Notes under the pieces: model-generated
The model's input: only the letters and a program-made list of their open reading frames with translations
Database searches by the model: none
What the model was told of the DNA's origin: nothing
In this document: positions 17,611-29,546 of the stretch, piece by piece
How the letters are laid out: every line of letters begins with the position of its first letter
Numbering within the stretch: the stretch's first letter is position 1
Program-made: the position numbers and the translations under genes
NCBI RefSeq assembly: GCF_000402035.1
Contig: NC_021294.1
Location: 124,001 to 188,000, forward strand
DNA length: 64,000 nucleotides
Source: Caballeronia insecticola
GTDB lineage: Bacteria > Pseudomonadota > Gammaproteobacteria > Burkholderiales > Burkholderiaceae
Direction of reading: 5' to 3'

Positions 17611-18177
17611 TCAGCCAGCCGCCTTCGCGCGATGCGCTTCGATCGCGCGCAACAGCCACTGCCATGCTTCGCGTTCGATGTCGCCCGCGGTTTTATCGAT
17701 GGCGATCTGCAAGTAAGCAATCTCGCTGTCCACCTTCTCCGGCGACAGCATGAACAGCCGGCTCACCAGAATCGCGCCTTCGACCACGGCCGCCTGCGCA
17801 CGATTGAAGCCCGCAAAAGGCGCATGCGTCGCGCGATGCACGCATTCCATGCGCAGAACGGGACGCGTTTCATCGTCGCGCAGTTCGGCGAGGCGCAACT
17901 CGCTATGCGCGAGCGTCGCTTTCAGGCGCACGCTCGGCACTTTGTCCGCTGCGATTGTCGGCCAGTCGCGCGCATAGCCCGTCACGCAGCCGGCGAACAC
18001 GCGCACGTCCGTCGTGAAGTTGATGACGGCGCTTCGGGTCGCGATGACGTTGTCGAGCGTAGCCGACGGCCGGAACGGCGCAAGGATCGCGAAGCCATCC
18101 TCGAAGCGCACGCCCATCGGCGCGATGTGCGGCCGGCCATCGCGATCCGCGGTCGTGACGATGGTCTCGTAAATCAT
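17611..18177 (-). CDS. DUF447-family protein
   Basis: A 188-residue protein starting MIYETIVTTADRDGRPHIAP, the hallmark of DUF447, a split-barrel flavin-binding-like family shared by methanogens and H4MPT-using methylotrophs. Further conserved pieces are MGVRFEDGFAILAPFRPSAT and INFTTDVRVFAGCVTG. A C-terminal helical part (AYLQIAIDKTAGDIEREAWQ) is typical. Its biochemical role is unknown; flanking mfnB suggests coenzyme synthesis. It is 75 bases downstream of pqqA on the same strand with a strong hairpin between. Confidence 0.85.
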   Translation of the reverse strand: MIYETIVTTADRDGRPHIAPMGVRFEDGFAILAPFRPSATLDNVIATRSAVINFTTDVRVFAGCVTGYARDWPTIAADKVPSVRLKATLAHSELRLAELRDDETRPVLRMECVHRATHAPFAGFNRAQAAVVEGAILVSRLFMLSPEKVDSEIAYLQIAIDKTAGDIEREAWQWLLRAIEAHRAKAAG

Positions 18178-18199
18178 GTGGCAGGCCCGTTCATTAGGG

Positions 18200-18241
18200 C
18201 CGCACGAAAGAACCGCGCATCGGATGCGCGGCTTCGTGCGG
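18200..18241 (-). terminator. Strong hairpin after pqqA
   Basis: Arms CCGCACGAA and TTCGTGCGG enclose a second pair CCGCGCATC / GATGCGCGG, giving a long near-perfect stem just after the pqqA stop. There is no T-tract in either direction, so it may be a 3'-stabiliser or partial attenuator that keeps pqqA mRNA more abundant than downstream genes, as happens in other pqqA-first operons. Confidence 0.65.
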
Positions 18242-18252
18242 TTCGTCCGCGC

Positions 18253-18327
18253 TTAGCGGGTGGCGATATACATCGTGATTTCGAAACCAAAACGCATATC
18301 GGTGAAGCTAGGTGTAGTCCATTGCAT
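18253..18327 (-). CDS. pqqA: PQQ precursor peptide PqqA, orphan
   Basis: A 24-residue peptide that starts MQWTTPSFTDMR and ends FGFEITMYIATR. The E-x-x-x-Y spacing (EITMY) gives the Glu and Tyr that PqqE cross-links, and the flanking sequence resembles the Klebsiella-type PqqA. The ribosome site GGAGGA lies six bases before ATG 18327; an ATG two codons earlier is too close to it. The gene is 13 kb from pqqBCDE, and is followed by DUF447 and mfnB and divergent from cbbL. Confidence 0.93.
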   Translation of the reverse strand: MQWTTPSFTDMRFGFEITMYIATR

Positions 18328-18345
18328 GCGCATTCCTCCATGTGA

Positions 18346-20211
<1,866 letters not shown>

Positions 20212-20260
20212 GTGAATCCATCGACTGAAATCAAATGACATCAATTGATTAGGATGACAA

Positions 20261-20677
20261 ATGAAAATCACGCAAGGCACGTTTTCATTCCTGCCTCCTC
20301 TGACCGATGAGGATATCTCCGCGCAGATCAACTATGCGCTGGATCAGGGCTGGGCCTGTTCAGTCGAATTCACCGACGATCCGCACCCGCGCAATACCTA
20401 CTGGGACATGTGGGGCATGCCGATGTTCGATCTCCACGATGCCGCCGGCGTGCTGATGGAGGTGAACGCCTGCCGCAAGACCTATCCGCATCATTACATC
20501 AAGGTCAATGCGTTCGACTCGTTGCGCGGCTTCGAAACGATGCGTATGTCTTTCATCGTGAATCGGCCGGAAGAAGAAAAGGGCTTCCGTCTCGAACGTC
20601 AGGACGGTCAGGGCCGCGTGCAGCATTACGCGATCCGTACTTACGCAACCGACCGCCCGGGCGGCGAACGCTACTGA
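20261..20677 (+). CDS. cbbS: RuBisCO small subunit, form IC
   Basis: A 138-residue small subunit starting [19 protein letters not shown]. It has the red-type C-terminal extension ([16 protein letters not shown]) that forms the extra beta-hairpin inside the L8S8 core. [11 protein letters not shown] and [16 protein letters not shown] are also typical. It begins 49 bases after cbbL with AGGATG as a ribosome site. Confidence 0.97.
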   Translation: MKITQGTFSFLPPLTDEDISAQINYALDQGWACSVEFTDDPHPRNTYWDMWGMPMFDLHDAAGVLMEVNACRKTYPHHYIKVNAFDSLRGFETMRMSFIVNRPEEEKGFRLERQDGQGRVQHYAIRTYATDRPGGERY

Positions 20678-20692
20678 TGAGGAGGCGAAATC

Positions 20693-21625
20693 ATGAGCGC
20701 CGAAGCCACGCTCGAAGCCGTGCCCGATCAAACGAGCGAATCGCCCGCGACGCATGCCGATTTGATGGCGCTGTATCGCGAATCGCGCATCGGCGAAGTG
20801 CTGGCGGAACTGGACCGCGATCTCATCGGGCTCGCGCCGGTGAAGACGCGCATTCGCGAGATCGCGGCGCACCTGCTCGTGGAACGCGCCCGCGAAACGC
20901 TCGGTATCGCCTCGGGTGCGCCCACGCTGCACATGTGCTTCTCGGGCAATCCCGGCACCGGCAAAACAAGCGTTGCGATGCGCATGGCGCAGGTGCTGCA
21001 TCGTCTGGGCTATATCCGGCGCAATCATCTCGTCTCGGTGACGCGCGACGATCTCGTCGGCCAGTATATCGGCCACACCGCGCCGAAAACGCGCGAAGTG
21101 CTCAAGCGTGCGATGGGCGGCGTGCTGTTCATCGACGAGGCTTATTACCTGTATCGCCCGGAGAACGAGCGCGATTACGGACAGGAGGCCATTGAGATTC
21201 TGCTGCAAACGATGGAGAACCAGCGCGACGATCTCGTCGTGATTCTCGCCGGATACGAGTCGCGTATGGAAACGTTCTTTCATAGCAATCCCGGCTTTCG
21301 TTCGCGTATCGCGCATCACATCGTGTTTCCCGATTACGCGCCCGATGAGCTTCTGCAGATCGCCGCGCACATGCTCGCCGACATGCATTACCGCTTCGAC
21401 GACGACGCGCGCCGCGCCTTCGAAGAGTATCTCGCGCGCCGCATTCGTCAGCCGAACTTCGCCAACGCGCGTTCCGTGCGCAATGCGCTGGATCGCGCGC
21501 GGCTGCGTCAGGCGAATCGTCTGTTCGCTGCGGCGGAACGAGGCAGCGGCGCCACGGACGCCGCCGCGCTGATGCAACTCGACGCGAGCGATATCCGCGC
21601 GAGCCGCGTGTTCACCGATTCATAA
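20693..21625 (+). CDS. cbbX: Red-type RuBisCO activase CbbX (AAA+)
   Basis: A 310-residue AAA+ ATPase that pulls on the large-subunit C-terminus to release inhibitory sugar phosphates. It has Walker A GNPGTGKT (K91), Walker [13 protein letters not shown], sensor/arginine regions around [17 protein letters not shown] and the pore-side sequence [15 protein letters not shown]. Length matches Cupriavidus/Rhodobacter CbbX. The start follows GGAGG by seven bases and cbbS by 15. Confidence 0.97.
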   Translation: MSAEATLEAVPDQTSESPATHADLMALYRESRIGEVLAELDRDLIGLAPVKTRIREIAAHLLVERARETLGIASGAPTLHMCFSGNPGTGKTSVAMRMAQVLHRLGYIRRNHLVSVTRDDLVGQYIGHTAPKTREVLKRAMGGVLFIDEAYYLYRPENERDYGQEAIEILLQTMENQRDDLVVILAGYESRMETFFHSNPGFRSRIAHHIVFPDYAPDELLQIAAHMLADMHYRFDDDARRAFEEYLARRIRQPNFANARSVRNALDRARLRQANRLFAAAERGSGATDAAALMQLDASDIRASRVFTDS

Positions 21626-21639
21626 CGAAGGAGAGCGCG

Positions 21640-22734
21640 ATGCAGGATGGACGCACGACCTTATCGAAGTTCCTGATCGACACGCTGGATCGCAAGCCCG
21701 GGCCGGAAGCGGCGAGCGGCCTTTCCGCGCTGCTCATCGACGTGGCCGCATCGATCAAGACGATCGCGGCGGCACTGACACGCGGTGCGCTCGGCGGCCA
21801 GCACGGCTCGGCGCAATCGGTCAACACGCACGGTGAAGAGCAGAAGAAGCTCGATCTCGTGACCAACGACATCTTCCTGCAGCACTGCGAGTGGGACGGC
21901 CTGCTGGCGGGCATGGTGTCGGAGGAGATGGACGGCGTCTATGCCATTCCGGATGCATATCCGCGAGGCGAGTATTTGCTCGCATTCGATCCGCTCGATG
22001 GTTCCTCGAACATCGATATCAACGGCGTGGTCGGCTCGATCTTCTCCGTGCTCAAACGCGCACCCGACGAAAGCCATGCAGCCGACGAAGCATCGTTCCT
22101 GCGCCCGGGCCGCGAACAGGTTGCAGCGGGCTACGCGATCTACGGTCCGTCGACGATGCTCGTGCTGTCCGTCGGCAACGGCACGCACGGCTTCACGCTT
22201 GAACGCGATGTCGGCAATTTCGTGCTCACGCATTCCGATATCCGCATTCCCGAGGATTCGTGCGAGTTCGCGATCAACGCATCGAACGAACGCTTCTGGG
22301 AGCCGCCCGTGCGCCGCTACGTGCAGGAATGCAAGGACGGCCGCACCGGCTGTCGCGCGCAGGACTTCAACATGCGCTGGATCGCGTCGATGGTGGCGGA
22401 AGTGCATCGCATCCTGATGCGCGGCGGCGTGTTCATGTATCCGCGCGACTTCAAGACGCCCGCGATGGAAGGACGTCTGCGTCTGCTGTACGAAGCGAAT
22501 CCGATGAGCTTTATTGTCGAGCAGGCGGGCGGGCTGTCGATCACCGGGCGCGAACGCATTCTCGATATGAAGGCGCGCGCGTTGCATCAGCGTGTGCCGG
22601 TGATTCTCGGTTCGCGCAATGAAGTGGCGCGTATTCATCGCTATCACGGCGAATACGACCGCGGCGAGGACAAACCTTTTACGTCGCCGCTCTTCAACGA
22701 ACGCTCGCTGTTCCTGCCAGAAACGCCGGCGTGA
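21640..22734 (+). CDS. cbbF: Class I fructose-1,6-bisphosphatase / sedoheptulose bisphosphatase
   Basis: A 364-residue sugar bisphosphatase of the Calvin cycle. The metal motif is complete: E in MVSEEMDG and [13 protein letters not shown]. Substrate-binding parts are [31 protein letters not shown] and [19 protein letters not shown]-rich insert [20 protein letters not shown] is typical of cbb-operon versions. It starts 14 bases after cbbX with GGAGAG. Confidence 0.96.
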   Translation: MQDGRTTLSKFLIDTLDRKPGPEAASGLSALLIDVAASIKTIAAALTRGALGGQHGSAQSVNTHGEEQKKLDLVTNDIFLQHCEWDGLLAGMVSEEMDGVYAIPDAYPRGEYLLAFDPLDGSSNIDINGVVGSIFSVLKRAPDESHAADEASFLRPGREQVAAGYAIYGPSTMLVLSVGNGTHGFTLERDVGNFVLTHSDIRIPEDSCEFAINASNERFWEPPVRRYVQECKDGRTGCRAQDFNMRWIASMVAEVHRILMRGGVFMYPRDFKTPAMEGRLRLLYEANPMSFIVEQAGGLSITGRERILDMKARALHQRVPVILGSRNEVARIHRYHGEYDRGEDKPFTSPLFNERSLFLPETPA

Positions 22735-22778
22735 TCCTCACGTAGGGCGCTCATTAAACAGATAAAGGGAGGCAGCGC

Positions 22779-23651
22779 ATGTCCATCAAGCATCCGATCA
22801 TCGCGGTGACCGGTTCGAGCGGTGCCGGCACCACCACCGTCATGAAGAGCTTCACGCACATCTTCAGGCGCGAAAAAATCAATGCGCAGATTGTCGAAGG
22901 CGATGCGTTCCATCGTTACGATCGCCTCGGCATGCGTGAAGCGTTGAAGCAGAGCGAGCGCGACGGCCTGCTCAACTTCAGTCACTTCGGGCCGGAAGCG
23001 AACCTGCTCGAAGAACTCGAAGCCTTGTTTGCAAGCTATGGCGAATCGGGCGGCGGCAAGACTCGCCATTACGTTCACGACGAAGGCGAGGCCGTGCATT
23101 ACAAGCAGGACGCCGGCACTTTCACGCCGTGGGAAGAGATCGCCGCAGGCACGGACCTGATGTTCTACGAAGGCCTGCATGGCGCGGCCGTCACGGATCG
23201 CGTGGATGTCGCGCGGCATGCGGATCTGCTCGTCGGTGTCGTGCCGATCATCAATCTCGAATGGATTCAGAAGCTGCATCGCGACCAGACGATGCGCGGT
23301 TATTCGCATGAAGCGGTGGTCGATACGATCCTGCGCCGCATGCCCGATTACGTGAACTACATCTGCCCGCAGTTTTCGCGCACGCACGTGAATTTTCAGC
23401 GCGTACCGACCGTGGATACGTCGAACCCGTTCACCGCGCGCGAGATTCCGCAGCCCGACGAGAGCTTCGTCGTGATTCGCTTCACGAAGCCGAAGGGCAT
23501 CGACTTTCCGTATCTGCTCACGATGCTGCACGACTCGTTCATGTCGCGCCCGAACGTGATTGTCGTGCCCGGCGGAAAGATGGGACTCGCAATGCAGCTC
23601 ATCTTCACGCCGATGATCCTGCAGCTGCGCGACCGGTGCGCGCGCGCATAA
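22779..23651 (+). CDS. cbbP: Phosphoribulokinase
   Basis: A 290-residue bacterial-type phosphoribulokinase that makes ribulose-1,5-bisphosphate from ATP and ribulose-5-phosphate. The P-loop is [14 protein letters not shown] (residues 12-25); [32 protein letters not shown] and [11 protein letters not shown] hold the catalytic and substrate residues. GGGAGG precedes the ATG. It follows cbbF by 44 bases and is followed 35 bases later by cbbT. Confidence 0.97.
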   Translation: MSIKHPIIAVTGSSGAGTTTVMKSFTHIFRREKINAQIVEGDAFHRYDRLGMREALKQSERDGLLNFSHFGPEANLLEELEALFASYGESGGGKTRHYVHDEGEAVHYKQDAGTFTPWEEIAAGTDLMFYEGLHGAAVTDRVDVARHADLLVGVVPIINLEWIQKLHRDQTMRGYSHEAVVDTILRRMPDYVNYICPQFSRTHVNFQRVPTVDTSNPFTAREIPQPDESFVVIRFTKPKGIDFPYLLTMLHDSFMSRPNVIVVPGGKMGLAMQLIFTPMILQLRDRCARA

Positions 23652-23686
23652 ACCGTTTTCATCCATCGCATCCAGGGAGGCATTTC

Positions 23687-25729
23687 ATGAATGCCGTTGC
23701 CGAGGCTTTGCCTCAACTTCAGCGCTCGTCCGATACGCGACAGATGGCGAACGCGCTGCGCATGCTCGCCGTCGATGCCGTGCAGCAGGCCAATTCCGGG
23801 CACCCCGGCATGCCGATGGGCATGGCGGAGATCGCGGTCGCGCTGTGGGGCCGTCATCTGAAGCACAATCCCGCCGATCCCGACTGGCCGGACCGCGACC
23901 GCTTCGTGTTGTCGAACGGGCATGGCTCGATGCTGCTCTATGCGCTGCTGCATCTGAGCGGCTACGACGTGTCCATCGACGAGATCAAGCGTTTCCGGCA
24001 GATGGGGAGCAAGACGCCGGGGCATCCGGAAGTGGGCGTCACGCCCGGCGTCGAGACGACGACCGGACCGCTCGGGCAGGGCCTGACGAATGCGGTCGGC
24101 ATGGCGCTCGCCGAGACCTTGCTCGCGCGCGAGTTCAATCGGCCGGGACATGAGATTGTCGATCATCGCACGTATGTTTTCGTGGGCGACGGCTGTCTGA
24201 TGGAGGGCATTTCGCACGAGGCGGCGTCGCTCGCGGGCACGCTGCGGCTGCGCAAGCTCACGGTGCTCTACGACGACAACGGCATTTCGATCGATGGCCA
24301 CGTCGAAGGCTGGTTCGCCGACGACACGCCGAAGCGCTTCGAAGCATACGGCTGGAACGTGGTGCGCGCGGTCGATGGCCACGACGCCGGCGACGTATCG
24401 CGCGCGTTGCAGGAGGCGCGCGCATCGGATCGCCCGACGCTCATCTGCTGCAAGACGGTGATCGGCCACGGCTCCCCGACGATGGCCGGCACGCATGACG
24501 TACACGGTGCGCCGCTCGGTGCCGATGAAGTCGAGGCGACTCGCCGCGCGCTCGACTGGCCGCATGCGCCGTTCGTGATTCCATCGGCGATTCGTGCGTT
24601 GTGGGACGCGCGCGAGGCGGGCGCGGCGGCGCAGGATGCGTGGAACCGTCGCATGGCGGCGTATCGTCGCGCGTATCCAAACGAGGCAGGCGAGTTCGAG
24701 CGGCGCACGCGCGGCGCGTTGCCCGCGAACTGGCGCGACACGGCCCGTGCGCTCGTGCGCGACGCGGATCGCGCGCGGCAGACCGTAGCGACGCGCAAGG
24801 CATCGCAACTTGCGATCGAGGCGTTGGCGCGCGCGTTGCCCGAATTGCTCGGCGGTTCGGCCGATCTGAGCGGCTCCAATCTCACGCGCTGGAAAGACGC
24901 CGTGGATATGAGCGCCGCGCCGGAAAAGGCCAACTATATTCGCTTCGGCGTGCGGGAGTTCGGCATGAGCGCGGTGCTGAACGGCATCGCGCTGCATCGC
25001 GGTTATCTGCCGTTCGGCGGCACGTTCCTCACGTTTTCCGATTACTCGCGCAATGCGTTACGCATGGCCGCGTTGATGAAGACGCGCGCGGTGTTCGTCT
25101 TCACGCACGACTCGATCGGGCTTGGCGAAGACGGCCCGACGCATCAGCCGATCGAGCACGCCGCGAGCTTGCGGATGATTCCGGGCCTCGACGTATGGCG
25201 GCCTTGCGACACCGTCGAGACGATGCAGGCGTGGATCGGCGCGGTCGAGCGTGACAGGCCTTCGTGCCTGCTGCTGTCGCGGCAGAATCTGCCGTTCGTG
25301 CCGCGCGACGAAGCGCAGATCGATGCGATCGAGCGCGGCGGCTATGTGCTCGTCGATTGGCCAGAGACTTGCGAGCGCGATGCGCGCCGCGTCGTGCTGA
25401 TCGCGACGGGCTCGGAAGTCGCGCTCGCGCTCGAGGCCGTCGGGCGGCTGAAGGACGAGGGCATTCTCGCGCGCGTCGTGTCGATGCCGTCGACGACCGT
25501 GTTCGACCGGCAATGCAATGCATGGCGCGAGCGCGTGCTGCCCGAAGGCGTGCCGCGCGTGGCGATCGAAGCGGGCGTCACGGCGTTCTGGCGGCAGTAT
25601 GTCGGCCTGAAGGGCGGGGTGATCGGCATCGACCGCTTCGGCGAATCCGCGCCCGCGAGCGAGTTGTTCGCGCACTTCGGCGTGACGACGGACGCACTCG
25701 TCGATGAAGCGCGCCGCGTGGCCGCCTGA
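23687..25729 (+). CDS. cbbT: Transketolase
   Basis: A 680-residue thiamine-diphosphate enzyme that exchanges two-carbon units in the Calvin cycle. Visible parts are the substrate loop [15 protein letters not shown], the ThDP signature [28 protein letters not shown], the pyrimidine domain [18 protein letters not shown], and [25 protein letters not shown] lies before ATG 23687 ([10 protein letters not shown]). This is the operon copy; a housekeeping copy may exist elsewhere. Confidence 0.97.
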   Translation: MNAVAEALPQLQRSSDTRQMANALRMLAVDAVQQANSGHPGMPMGMAEIAVALWGRHLKHNPADPDWPDRDRFVLSNGHGSMLLYALLHLSGYDVSIDEIKRFRQMGSKTPGHPEVGVTPGVETTTGPLGQGLTNAVGMALAETLLAREFNRPGHEIVDHRTYVFVGDGCLMEGISHEAASLAGTLRLRKLTVLYDDNGISIDGHVEGWFADDTPKRFEAYGWNVVRAVDGHDAGDVSRALQEARASDRPTLICCKTVIGHGSPTMAGTHDVHGAPLGADEVEATRRALDWPHAPFVIPSAIRALWDAREAGAAAQDAWNRRMAAYRRAYPNEAGEFERRTRGALPANWRDTARALVRDADRARQTVATRKASQLAIEALARALPELLGGSADLSGSNLTRWKDAVDMSAAPEKANYIRFGVREFGMSAVLNGIALHRGYLPFGGTFLTFSDYSRNALRMAALMKTRAVFVFTHDSIGLGEDGPTHQPIEHAASLRMIPGLDVWRPCDTVETMQAWIGAVERDRPSCLLLSRQNLPFVPRDEAQIDAIERGGYVLVDWPETCERDARRVVLIATGSEVALALEAVGRLKDEGILARVVSMPSTTVFDRQCNAWRERVLPEGVPRVAIEAGVTAFWRQYVGLKGGVIGIDRFGESAPASELFAHFGVTTDALVDEARRVAA

Positions 25730-25768
25730 GATTTAGATTTCGCAACACTACTTCGAGGAGCGGTCACG

Positions 25769-26806
25769 ATGGCTTTCATCGCACTGAGGCAGTTGCTGGA
25801 TCACGCGGCGGAGCACGGTTACGGCGTGCCCGCGTTCAACGTCAACAACATGGAGCAGGTGCACGCGATCATGCAGGCGGCCGAGGCGACGAAAAGCCCG
25901 GTGATCTTGCAGGCGTCCGCGGGCGCGCGCAAATATGCGGGCGAGCCGTATTTGCGGCATCTGGTGCTCGCGGCCGTGGAGGCGCATCCGGATATTCCGG
26001 TGGTGCTGCATCAGGATCACGGCGCGAGTCCGTCCGTGTGCCAGCAGGCAATTCGCTCGGGCTTCACGTCGGTGATGATGGACGGCTCGCTCATGCCCGA
26101 CCAGAAAACGCCCGCCGATTACGACTACAACGTCGAAGTGAGCCGGCGCGTCGTGGAGGCGGCGCATTCGGTGGGCGTGTCGGTCGAGGGCGAACTCGGC
26201 TGTCTCGGTTCGTTGGAAACGGGGCTTGCGGGTGAGGAAGACGGCGTGGGCGCGGCGGGCGCGTTGAGCCACGACCGCTTGCTGACCGATCCCGACGAAG
26301 CCCGCGCGTTCGTCGAGGCGACGGGCATCGACGCGCTCGCGATTGCCATCGGCACGTCGCACGGTGCGTACAAGTTCAGCCGCCAGCCTACAGGCGATAT
26401 TCTCGCGATCGACCGCATCGCCCAAATTCACGAGCGGATTCCGGATACGCATCTCGTGATGCACGGGTCGTCTTCGGTGCCGCAGGAATGGCTCGCGATT
26501 ATTCGCGAGCACGGCGGCGAGATTCCCGCGACCTTCGGCGTGCCGGTGGAGGAAATACGGCGCGGCATTGCGAACGGCGTGCGCAAAGTGAATATCGACA
26601 CGGATATCCGGCTCGCGATGACAGGTGCGATGCGACGAGCGATGGCGTCGGCGAAAGCGGAGTTCGATCCGCGGCATGCGCTCAAGGCGGCGACGGCGGC
26701 GGCGCGGGAACTGTGTGTCGCGCGCTTCGAAGCATTCGGGTGCGCCGGGCATGCGGAGCGCATCAGACCGATGGGCCTGGAAGCAATGGCGAAGCGGTAT
26801 CAGTGA
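25769..26806 (+). CDS. cbbA: Class II fructose-bisphosphate aldolase, Calvin-cycle type
   Basis: A 345-residue zinc aldolase. Metal and catalytic residues occur in [66 protein letters not shown] and [18 protein letters not shown]. This is the CBB subgroup that acts on fructose- and sedoheptulose-bisphosphate. The gene starts 39 bases after cbbT with GAGGAG and is the last gene of the cbb operon. Confidence 0.96.
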   Translation: MAFIALRQLLDHAAEHGYGVPAFNVNNMEQVHAIMQAAEATKSPVILQASAGARKYAGEPYLRHLVLAAVEAHPDIPVVLHQDHGASPSVCQQAIRSGFTSVMMDGSLMPDQKTPADYDYNVEVSRRVVEAAHSVGVSVEGELGCLGSLETGLAGEEDGVGAAGALSHDRLLTDPDEARAFVEATGIDALAIAIGTSHGAYKFSRQPTGDILAIDRIAQIHERIPDTHLVMHGSSSVPQEWLAIIREHGGEIPATFGVPVEEIRRGIANGVRKVNIDTDIRLAMTGAMRRAMASAKAEFDPRHALKAATAAARELCVARFEAFGCAGHAERIRPMGLEAMAKRYQ

Positions 26807-26822
26807 GGGGCGCGGCGCGGGG

Positions 26823-27203
26823 TCAGGCTTCTGTCGTTTCGGCCAGATACTCGGAGAGTTCGCTGTCGACTGTCAGAAACCTGAGCGATTCCGTTCGCGC
26901 CTGCGCAACCAGCAGGCGATCGAACGGATCGCGATGCAGGTCGGGCATGTCCCGCACCGCTTTGGCGTGTTTCAGTTGGACCGGGAGGACGATGAACGGT
27001 TGCGCTTCAAGTTCGTCGAGGGCTTGTGCAGCGCGCGGTTCGAGCTTGCCGCGCGCCGCCTTGATCGACAACTCCCAGATGGTGGCCGTGCTGACGTAGA
27101 CCTGCTCCGCTTCATCTATCGACTTGCGAATACGAGCAGGCATTCGCCGATCTTTCGAGACGCGCCAGATATAGACGTGAGAATCGAGCAGCACACGCAT
27201 CAT
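26823..27203 (-). CDS. PIN-domain toxin, VapC-like
   Basis: A 126-residue PIN-domain ribonuclease of a type II toxin-antitoxin pair. The acidic active-site residues are visible in LLDSHVYIW (D8), ATIWELSIKA (E near 44) and HRDPFDRLLVAQA (two Asp), with a final D in TVDSELSEY. It overlaps the antitoxin gene by four bases (ATGATG). The target RNA is unknown. It is convergent with cbbA, 16 bases away. Confidence 0.85.
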   Translation of the reverse strand: MMRVLLDSHVYIWRVSKDRRMPARIRKSIDEAEQVYVSTATIWELSIKAARGKLEPRAAQALDELEAQPFIVLPVQLKHAKAVRDMPDLHRDPFDRLLVAQARTESLRFLTVDSELSEYLAETTEA

Positions 27204-27502
27204 CGGCTCTCGTGGGTGACTTCGACTTCTTCCGGAAAAATCGGACCGTTGTACATCTGTTCGATGATGTCATCGGGCAAGGGCTTGAAGGATTCGTCCT
27301 CGAAGGCGCTCTCGTCTTCGGGATCGAACACGATGATTGAGCCTGTGGCCTCGGGATGGTCGTTGTCGAAATTCCTGACCGACCGTACCTTGAGCAGTAA
27401 CACCGGGAGCTTGCCACCGATAGCCACATCTTTCCCGTCTGCGACAAGATCAAGCAGTTTCTGCAAATTACCCTGCGCTTCCTCAACACTAAAAATGTAC
27501 AC
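27200..27502 (-). CDS. Antitoxin of the VapC-like pair (Phd/YefM-like start)
   Basis: A 100-residue acidic protein. The N-terminus YIFSVEEAQGNLQKLLDLVA resembles the Phd/YefM DNA-binding domain, with the strand-helix-helix layout and the motif GKDVAIGGK. The second half is very acidic and is the probable toxin-binding tail. The start is GTG (27502) with GGAG six bases upstream; no ATG fits. Antitoxins of this kind normally bind their own promoter, which would lie in the 98 bases up to 27600. Confidence 0.75.
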   Translation of the reverse strand: MYIFSVEEAQGNLQKLLDLVADGKDVAIGGKLPVLLLKVRSVRNFDNDHPEATGSIIVFDPEDESAFEDESFKPLPDDIIEQMYNGPIFPEEVEVTHESR

Positions 27503-27600
27503 GATTACTCCGGATAACTAAGAAGAGATCCGATGCTATCCGAGTCCGATCACCTCGCCAATATGCCAAACGGCCAGCCCAACGAATTGGGAGCTATCTC

Positions 27601-28149
27601 ATGCCCACCGAATCTCCGACTGCCGAACTCGGCGCAACGGCATCCACCTTTTCGCTGCCCGCGACCGACGGCAACACCTACACGCTCGATACGCTGAAGG
27701 GCGCGAACGGCCTCGTGATCGTGTTCATGTGCAATCACTGTCCCTACGTGAAGGTTGCGATTCCGCATCTGATTCGCGATGCGCGGGCGCTCGGAAAAAT
27801 CGGCATCAACGTGGCGGGCATCAATTCGAACGATGCCCACGTCTACACCGACGATGCCTTCGACCGCATGATCGCGATGGCAAAAGAATGGCACCTGCCG
27901 TTCCCCTACCTGCACGACGAATCGCAGGAAGTCGCGCGTGCGTACGGCGCGGTGTGCACGCCGGAGTGCTTCGGCTTCGACGCGCAATTGCGCTTGATGT
28001 ATCGCGGCCGCATCGATGCGTCGCGCAAGGAAGCGTTGCCCGATGCGCGTCGCGATCTCTATGAAGCGATGCGCGCCATCGCGGAAAACCGCGAGCCGCT
28101 GGATGAGCAATACCCCGCGCTCGGATGCTCGATCAAATGGCGCGTCTAG
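27601..28149 (+). CDS. Thioredoxin-family (redoxin) protein
   Basis: A 182-residue cytoplasmic redoxin. The active site is in VFMCNHCPYVKVAIP, a C-x-x-C-P-Y-V form common in a conserved but little-studied AhpC/TSA-like subgroup. A second cysteine pair region is YGAVCTPECFGFD. No signal peptide is seen. Its stop (TAG) overlaps the stop of the convergent DHPS-like gene within the palindrome CTAG at 28146-28149. Function beyond thiol redox is unknown. Confidence 0.85.
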   Translation: MPTESPTAELGATASTFSLPATDGNTYTLDTLKGANGLVIVFMCNHCPYVKVAIPHLIRDARALGKIGINVAGINSNDAHVYTDDAFDRMIAMAKEWHLPFPYLHDESQEVARAYGAVCTPECFGFDAQLRLMYRGRIDASRKEALPDARRDLYEAMRAIAENREPLDEQYPALGCSIKWRV

Positions 28150-29546
28150 CCCTTCTTCTTCGTCGTCCCGGGTGCGTGCCACGCGGTGAGATCTTCCTCG
28201 GGACGATCGACCTCGCATCCCCAGTCTAGCGGCTGATCCTGATCGAAGCGCTTGCCCAGTTGCCAGGCGATTTCCGCGCGCGCGAGTTGCACGCCGAGAT
28301 AGAACGCATGCCCGCCGTCGTGCTCGACCTTGAGTTCGGGATAGAGCGCGAACGGATCGGCGGCCACATGATGCCCGTCGCGGTTATAGACGTGAATGCC
28401 TTTGGCCGACACTTGCACGCGAAAATTCGGATCGCGCACGGCGGCGGCGATGGCATCGATTTCGGCGGCATCGTACGGAAACGGCCGCTTCGCGTGCAAC
28501 GCGGAGAGATCGGCGTTGATGCCCTTCGGAAGCGTCTGCGTTTCGCGGGCCGCGTACATGATGCGCCGCGCGACATCCGCTTCGCGCACCGCGCGCCGCG
28601 CGTGCAAGCTGACGGACGTGGTCAGCACCGCCGCCACGCGCAATTCGGCAGCCATGCCGAACAACACCGCATTGATGCCGCTCGTGTCGGCCTCGGTCAG
28701 TTCGGTCACGTTGCCGACGCCCATCATGATCGGCACATCGGGATAGCGTTCGCGCAACGACACATATCGCGCGATGGACGCCGCCAGCCCGAACGGAATC
28801 GGATCGAGAATGGGGTCGGCGAGAAAGGCGCGTCCGCGTTTCGTCATGGCGTCGATAGCCTGATCGAGCGATGCGACGTCCGCGGGTTCGCGCGGCACGA
28901 GCACGGGCGTCGCGGCGATTTCATCGGCGATCCATAAGCTGTCGATGTTCAGGCTCATCACGTAGTCCGCGCCCGCGCGCCCGCCGCGCACGAGTTCTTC
29001 GTCGCGCATGGAATCGACGCTCACGCGATAGCCTTGCTCCTTCAGCATGATGACCGCGTCTTCGAGATGCGCAAACGCCGTTTCCGGCAAGCAGCCGATG
29101 TCGATCACATCCGCGCCTTGCCTTTTATATTCGCGCGCGCGTGCCGCAATGCCTTCGAGCGTGAGACGCGGCGCATCGACGATCTCCGCAAAAATCTCCG
29201 TCTCGTAGCGCGACAGATCGACATGCCGCGCCTCGCGTCCGAAGAACTGCGGCAAGTCCTTCACTTCCTCGGGACCGCGCTCGACTTTCACGCCGAAATG
29301 CGCGGTGAGCGCATCGAGATCGCCGCGGCATCGGCCGGGCAGGATCATGCGGCTCGTGCCTTCGGTGAGCGGAACGGCGACGCGGCGTCGCACCATATCG
29401 GCGGTCATGAGTCCCGCGACCTGCAAGCCGATCTCGCGCACTTCCCACGTAAAAGGCGCTTGCTTCGCGACGGGCGCGATGCTTTCGAGCACTTGCTGAA
29501 GGCTCAGTTGCGCAAGCCGGCCGGTCAGGAAGACGATGTGTTCCAT
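28146..29546 (-). CDS. Dihydropteroate-synthase-like protein (DUF6513) of the H4MPT set
   Basis: A 466-residue protein with an N-terminal domain (MEHIVFLTGRLAQLSLQQVL, DUF6513) and a pterin-binding (DHPS-like) TIM barrel at about 150-390. Barrel pieces are ADVIDIGCLPE, YRVSVDSMRDEELVRGGRAG, FLADPILDPIPFG and IMMGVGNVTELTEADTSG. It belongs to the archaeal-like genes found with H4MPT pathways in methylotrophs, where it probably acts in joining the pterin to the beta-RFA part. It starts 21 bases inside the end of dmrB (overlap 29525-29546). Confidence 0.88.
   Translation of the reverse strand: MEHIVFLTGRLAQLSLQQVLESIAPVAKQAPFTWEVREIGLQVAGLMTADMVRRRVAVPLTEGTSRMILPGRCRGDLDALTAHFGVKVERGPEEVKDLPQFFGREARHVDLSRYETEIFAEIVDAPRLTLEGIAARAREYKRQGADVIDIGCLPETAFAHLEDAVIMLKEQGYRVSVDSMRDEELVRGGRAGADYVMSLNIDSLWIADEIAATPVLVPREPADVASLDQAIDAMTKRGRAFLADPILDPIPFGLAASIARYVSLRERYPDVPIMMGVGNVTELTEADTSGINAVLFGMAAELRVAAVLTTSVSLHARRAVREADVARRIMYAARETQTLPKGINADLSALHAKRPFPYDAAEIDAIAAAVRDPNFRVQVSAKGIHVYNRDGHHVAADPFALYPELKVEHDGGHAFYLGVQLARAEIAWQLGKRFDQDQPLDWGCEVDRPEEDLTAWHAPGTTKKKG

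Noticed and set aside
18331..18333. Upstream ATG as the start of pqqA
   Set aside because: It lies only one base from the GGAGGA ribosome site; the ATG two codons later has normal spacing and fits the family length.
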